NCBI GenBank assembly: GCA_937891245.1
Contig: CALAGB010000202.1
Span: 1-6,698 of the forward strand
Source: an uncultured Thermomicrobiales bacterium
Lineage (GTDB): Bacteria; Chloroflexota; Chloroflexia; Thermomicrobiales; Thermomicrobiaceae
DNA: 6,698 nucleotides
Direction of reading: 5' to 3'
Shown here: one piece after another, positions 5,011 through 6,698 of the stretch
Numbering within the stretch: the first letter of the stretch is position 1
Layout: every line of letters starts with the position of its first letter
Notes under the pieces: model-generated
What the model was told of the DNA's origin: nothing
What the model saw: the letters and a program-made list of their open reading frames with translations, nothing else
The model's database searches: none
Position numbers and translations under genes: made by a program

Positions 5011-6076
5011 CGGCGGTCAGTCGGAAGTACCAGCGATCCATGTTGATGTTGGCGTGGCTGTTCGAGACGTAGGCGAGCGCCAGATCGTTGACTGGGTCGA
5101 CCATCACCGTGCAGCCGGACGCTCCGGCGTGGCCGAAAGTGGCGCTGGAACCGAGTTCAGCCAGCCCGAAGCCGCCGGCGGACGAATTCAGCTCGAAGCC
5201 GAAGCCCCACGGCTGCGGCAGAGACAGCTCGATCCCTGCTAGGTGACCGCGCGCCATGCCGCCGGTCTGATCGGATGTGATCGCCCGGTTCGTGACCGGC
5301 GACAGCAACGGCTTGCGTGCCGTGGGCGCAAAGAGCAGCGCGAACCGAAGCAGATCGGCGACGCTGGCAACGGTACCGAACGCGGGATGCGCCAGTTGCA
5401 GCGCGTACGGCGAGTTGTACATGGCGCCGTCGGTGCCATAGGCCAGCGTCCCTTTGACGTGCGCGATCCGTCCGTAGTCCGAAGGATCCGGCGGCATAAA
5501 GGTATCGCCGAGGTCGCCCGGCTCGAGTACCAGCGTGCGCACCAGATCGGTAAAAGGTATGCCGGTCGCGACCGAGGCCATCCGCCCGGCCAGGGCGATG
5601 CCGTAGTCGCTGTATTCGAAGCCGGTACCGGGAGTGAAGAGGAGCGGATGGGTATAGGCCTCGTCGATGATCGCGTCGTATGGCGTCTGCTCGCGCAGGA
5701 GTTGGTCCATATTCGGTGATTCGTAGATCAGGCCGGAGGTATGGGTGAGCAGATGCCGCAGTCGCACCTTTTCGCGGCCGTCGCCATCAAACTCCGGAAG
5801 CAATGTGCGCACCGGCATCGACAGCGTGAGCGTGCCCTGCTCGACCAGTGCCATCACCATGGCAGCCGTGTAGAGCTTGGAGATTGAAGCGAGCGGCCAG
5901 AGCACGTTTGGCCCGGCCGCCAGATCGGACGCCGCCCGCCCGGCATACCACTCGGCACACAATTCGCCGCCCCGCGCCACCGCCAACGCGGCGCCATCGA
6001 CCTCGCCATCCCCCACAAAGCGCTCGATCAACCGATGGACCGGCGCCAGCCGCTCAGCCACACCCTGCTCGCCCAT
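4976..6076 (-). CDS. Serine hydrolase, class C beta-lactamase/CubicO-like family
   Basis: The 366-residue protein belongs to the beta-lactamase-related penicillin-recognising hydrolases (class C/EstB/CubicO type), which include esterases, D-aminopeptidases and peptidases. The catalytic Ser64-x-x-Lys67 lies in PLASISKLYTA. The second motif, normally Tyr-x-Asn, reads Tyr155-Ser-Asp157 in FEYSDYG, and the third is His316-Ala-Gly318 in TFGHAGASG. The family signature LRHLLTHTSGL is at 106-116 and PWGFGFEL lies near the C-terminal third. No signal peptide is seen, so it is probably cytoplasmic, unlike true AmpC enzymes; an antibiotic-resistance role should not be assumed. AGAGG lies 4 nt before the ATG at 6076 and supports the start. 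It is downstream of the dehydrogenase-like gene on the same strand with a 76-bp gap and converges on the redox operon. The substrate is unknown. Confidence 0.93.
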   Translation of the reverse strand: MGEQGVAERLAPVHRLIERFVGDGEVDGAALAVARGGELCAEWYAGRAASDLAAGPNVLWPLASISKLYTAAMVMALVEQGTLTLSMPVRTLLPEFDGDGREKVRLRHLLTHTSGLIYESPNMDQLLREQTPYDAIIDEAYTHPLLFTPGTGFEYSDYGIALAGRMASVATGIPFTDLVRTLVLEPGDLGDTFMPPDPSDYGRIAHVKGTLAYGTDGAMYNSPYALQLAHPAFGTVASVADLLRFALLFAPTARKPLLSPVTNRAITSDQTGGMARGHLAGIELSLPQPWGFGFELNSSAGGFGLAELGSSATFGHAGASGCTVMVDPVNDLALAYVSNSHANINMDRWYFRLTAVTNAVYAALCD

Positions 6077-6121
6077 GCATCCTCTTTTCCAGCATCATCA
6101 GGTTTCCGCCGAATCACACAC

Positions 6122-6136
6122 CGGATGCATTATGCA
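6122..6136 (-). promoter_or_regulatory. Weak promoter/palindrome candidate upstream of the hydrolase gene
   Basis: On the minus strand CATAAT, a -10-like hexamer, sits inside the near-perfect palindrome TGCAT-T-ATGCA (6126-6136), about 50 nt before the hydrolase start. No clear -35 is found at the right distance. It might mark a promoter or an operator for the hydrolase gene, independent of the gene upstream. The match is weak. Confidence 0.25.
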
Positions 6137-6152
6137 CGAGAGTCCCCACCAG

Positions 6153-6698
6153 TTACTTGACCACTAGGTGGTACAGGGCGCCGCTCGAGAGATCGGTGAC
6201 GTACAATTCGCCGGAGAGATCTTCGCCGAAAGAGCTGTAACCGGCGTAGCTGGACGGGCTGGGTATCACGCGCGTCGTCGTCCAGGCCCCGGACGCATCA
6301 CGTGTGACCGCCCAGACGATGCCGCTGCAGTAGTCGGTGTAGAAATAGACGCCGTTGATCTGCGGAAACTGGCTGCCGCGATAGACATAGCCGCCAATAA
6401 TCGAACAGCCATTCCCATGGTCAAACTCGCTGATCGGCAACACGAGCCCGGTCTGATCGCAATTCGTCGCCGGGGAATAGCAGTGCGCGCCTTCCATAAT
6501 CTTCCAGCCAAAGTTGAGACCCCCCTTGGTGCCCGCCGCGACGTAGTCGATCTCTTCCCACTTCGCCTGCCCGACATCGCCGATATAGAGATCGCCGGTC
6601 TGCCGATCGAAGCTGAAGCGCCACGGATTGCGGAAACCGAAATTCCATACCTCCGGCCGGCCACCCTTACCATCGGCGAACGGATTATCCGGCGGGAT
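6153..6698 (-). CDS. PQQ-type glucose/sorbosone dehydrogenase-like protein, C-terminal part
   Basis: The open frame runs to the window edge, so only the last 181 residues are visible; internal Met codons are not the start. The visible part is the back of a six-bladed beta-propeller of the glucose/sorbosone dehydrogenase (soluble quinoprotein, Asd/HHIP-like) family, whose members oxidise sugars or related alcohols using PQQ, usually outside the cytoplasm. Diagnostic segments are GFRNPWRFSFDRQTGDLYIG at fragment residues 21-40, then GDVGQAKWEEIDYV, GLNFGWKIMEG, a Cys-rich insert, GGYVYRG, FYTDYCSG and SSFGEDLSGELYVTDLSSG near the end. Four Cys (73, 80, 98, 124) could form two disulfides, which fits export. 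The PQQ- and calcium-binding N-terminal blades lie outside the window, so cofactor use is inferred from the family. The gene ends 76 bp before the serine hydrolase on the same strand. Confidence 0.9.
   Translation of the reverse strand: MPPDNPFADGKGGRPEVWNFGFRNPWRFSFDRQTGDLYIGDVGQAKWEEIDYVAAGTKGGLNFGWKIMEGAHCYSPATNCDQTGLVLPISEFDHGNGCSIIGGYVYRGSQFPQINGVYFYTDYCSGIVWAVTRDASGAWTTTRVIPSPSSYAGYSSFGEDLSGELYVTDLSSGALYHLVVK

Noticed and set aside
5243..5719. A 158-codon plus-strand frame inside the hydrolase gene
   Set aside because: Antisense shadow of a gene with intact catalytic motifs and a good ribosome binding site.
6153..6497. Treating the Met at 6497 as the start of a short complete gene
   Set aside because: The frame continues with strongly family-like sequence to the window edge (RNPWRFSFD and following), so the gene is truncated, not short.
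28..6698. CRISPR arrays, tRNA or rRNA genes, insertion sequences or attachment sites
   Set aside because: No regularly spaced repeats, cloverleaf-like sequence, transposase motif or terminal inverted repeats were seen on either strand.

Overview
The window is a GC-rich bacterial contig end. The first 27 bases are not genomic: they match the 3' end of the Illumina TruSeq read-1 adapter, so biological sequence starts at about base 28. The style of the sensor kinase and response regulator, the high GC and the gene mix would fit Chloroflexota (Thermomicrobia-like) or a similar high-GC lineage. That is an impression from protein style, not a placement.

Plus strand, 317-4508: six tightly packed genes read as one operon. 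In order they are: (1) an 84-aa exported or membrane-anchored peptide with a His/Asp/Glu-rich tail; (2) a 95-aa single-pass membrane protein of unknown function; (3) an ApbE-family FAD:protein FMN transferase; (4) a six-helix ferric-reductase-like haem membrane protein; (5) an OmpR/PhoB-type response regulator; (6) its sensor histidine kinase. Genes overlap or abut throughout: 317-571 overlaps 561-848, an ATGA joins genes 2 and 3, 41 nt are shared by genes 3 and 4, and the gaps after genes 4 and 5 are 6 and 9 nt. Upstream, a CTAATC-N5-CTAATC direct repeat with 11-bp periodicity sits just ahead of a -10-like TAGATT, the layout expected of a promoter activated by the operon's own regulator.

Working model (inference): this is a self-regulated trans-membrane electron-transfer module tied to a metal. 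The kinase's extracytoplasmic sensor domain and the first small protein carry closely similar His/acidic clusters, suggesting both see the same cation. The haem protein would move electrons across the membrane, and ApbE would attach FMN to a partner. No FMN-binding domain protein is present, but the haem protein has a TGASLS match to the ApbE target consensus in its first predicted external loop.

Middle, 4509-4975: no intact gene. It holds a decayed LuxR-type helix-turn-helix fragment (about 4855-4983) that runs into the 3' end of the converging minus-strand gene.

Minus strand, 6698-4976: the C-terminal part of a secreted PQQ-type glucose/sorbosone dehydrogenase-like protein, cut by the window end, then a complete class C beta-lactamase-like serine hydrolase. 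Neither has an evident link to the redox operon.
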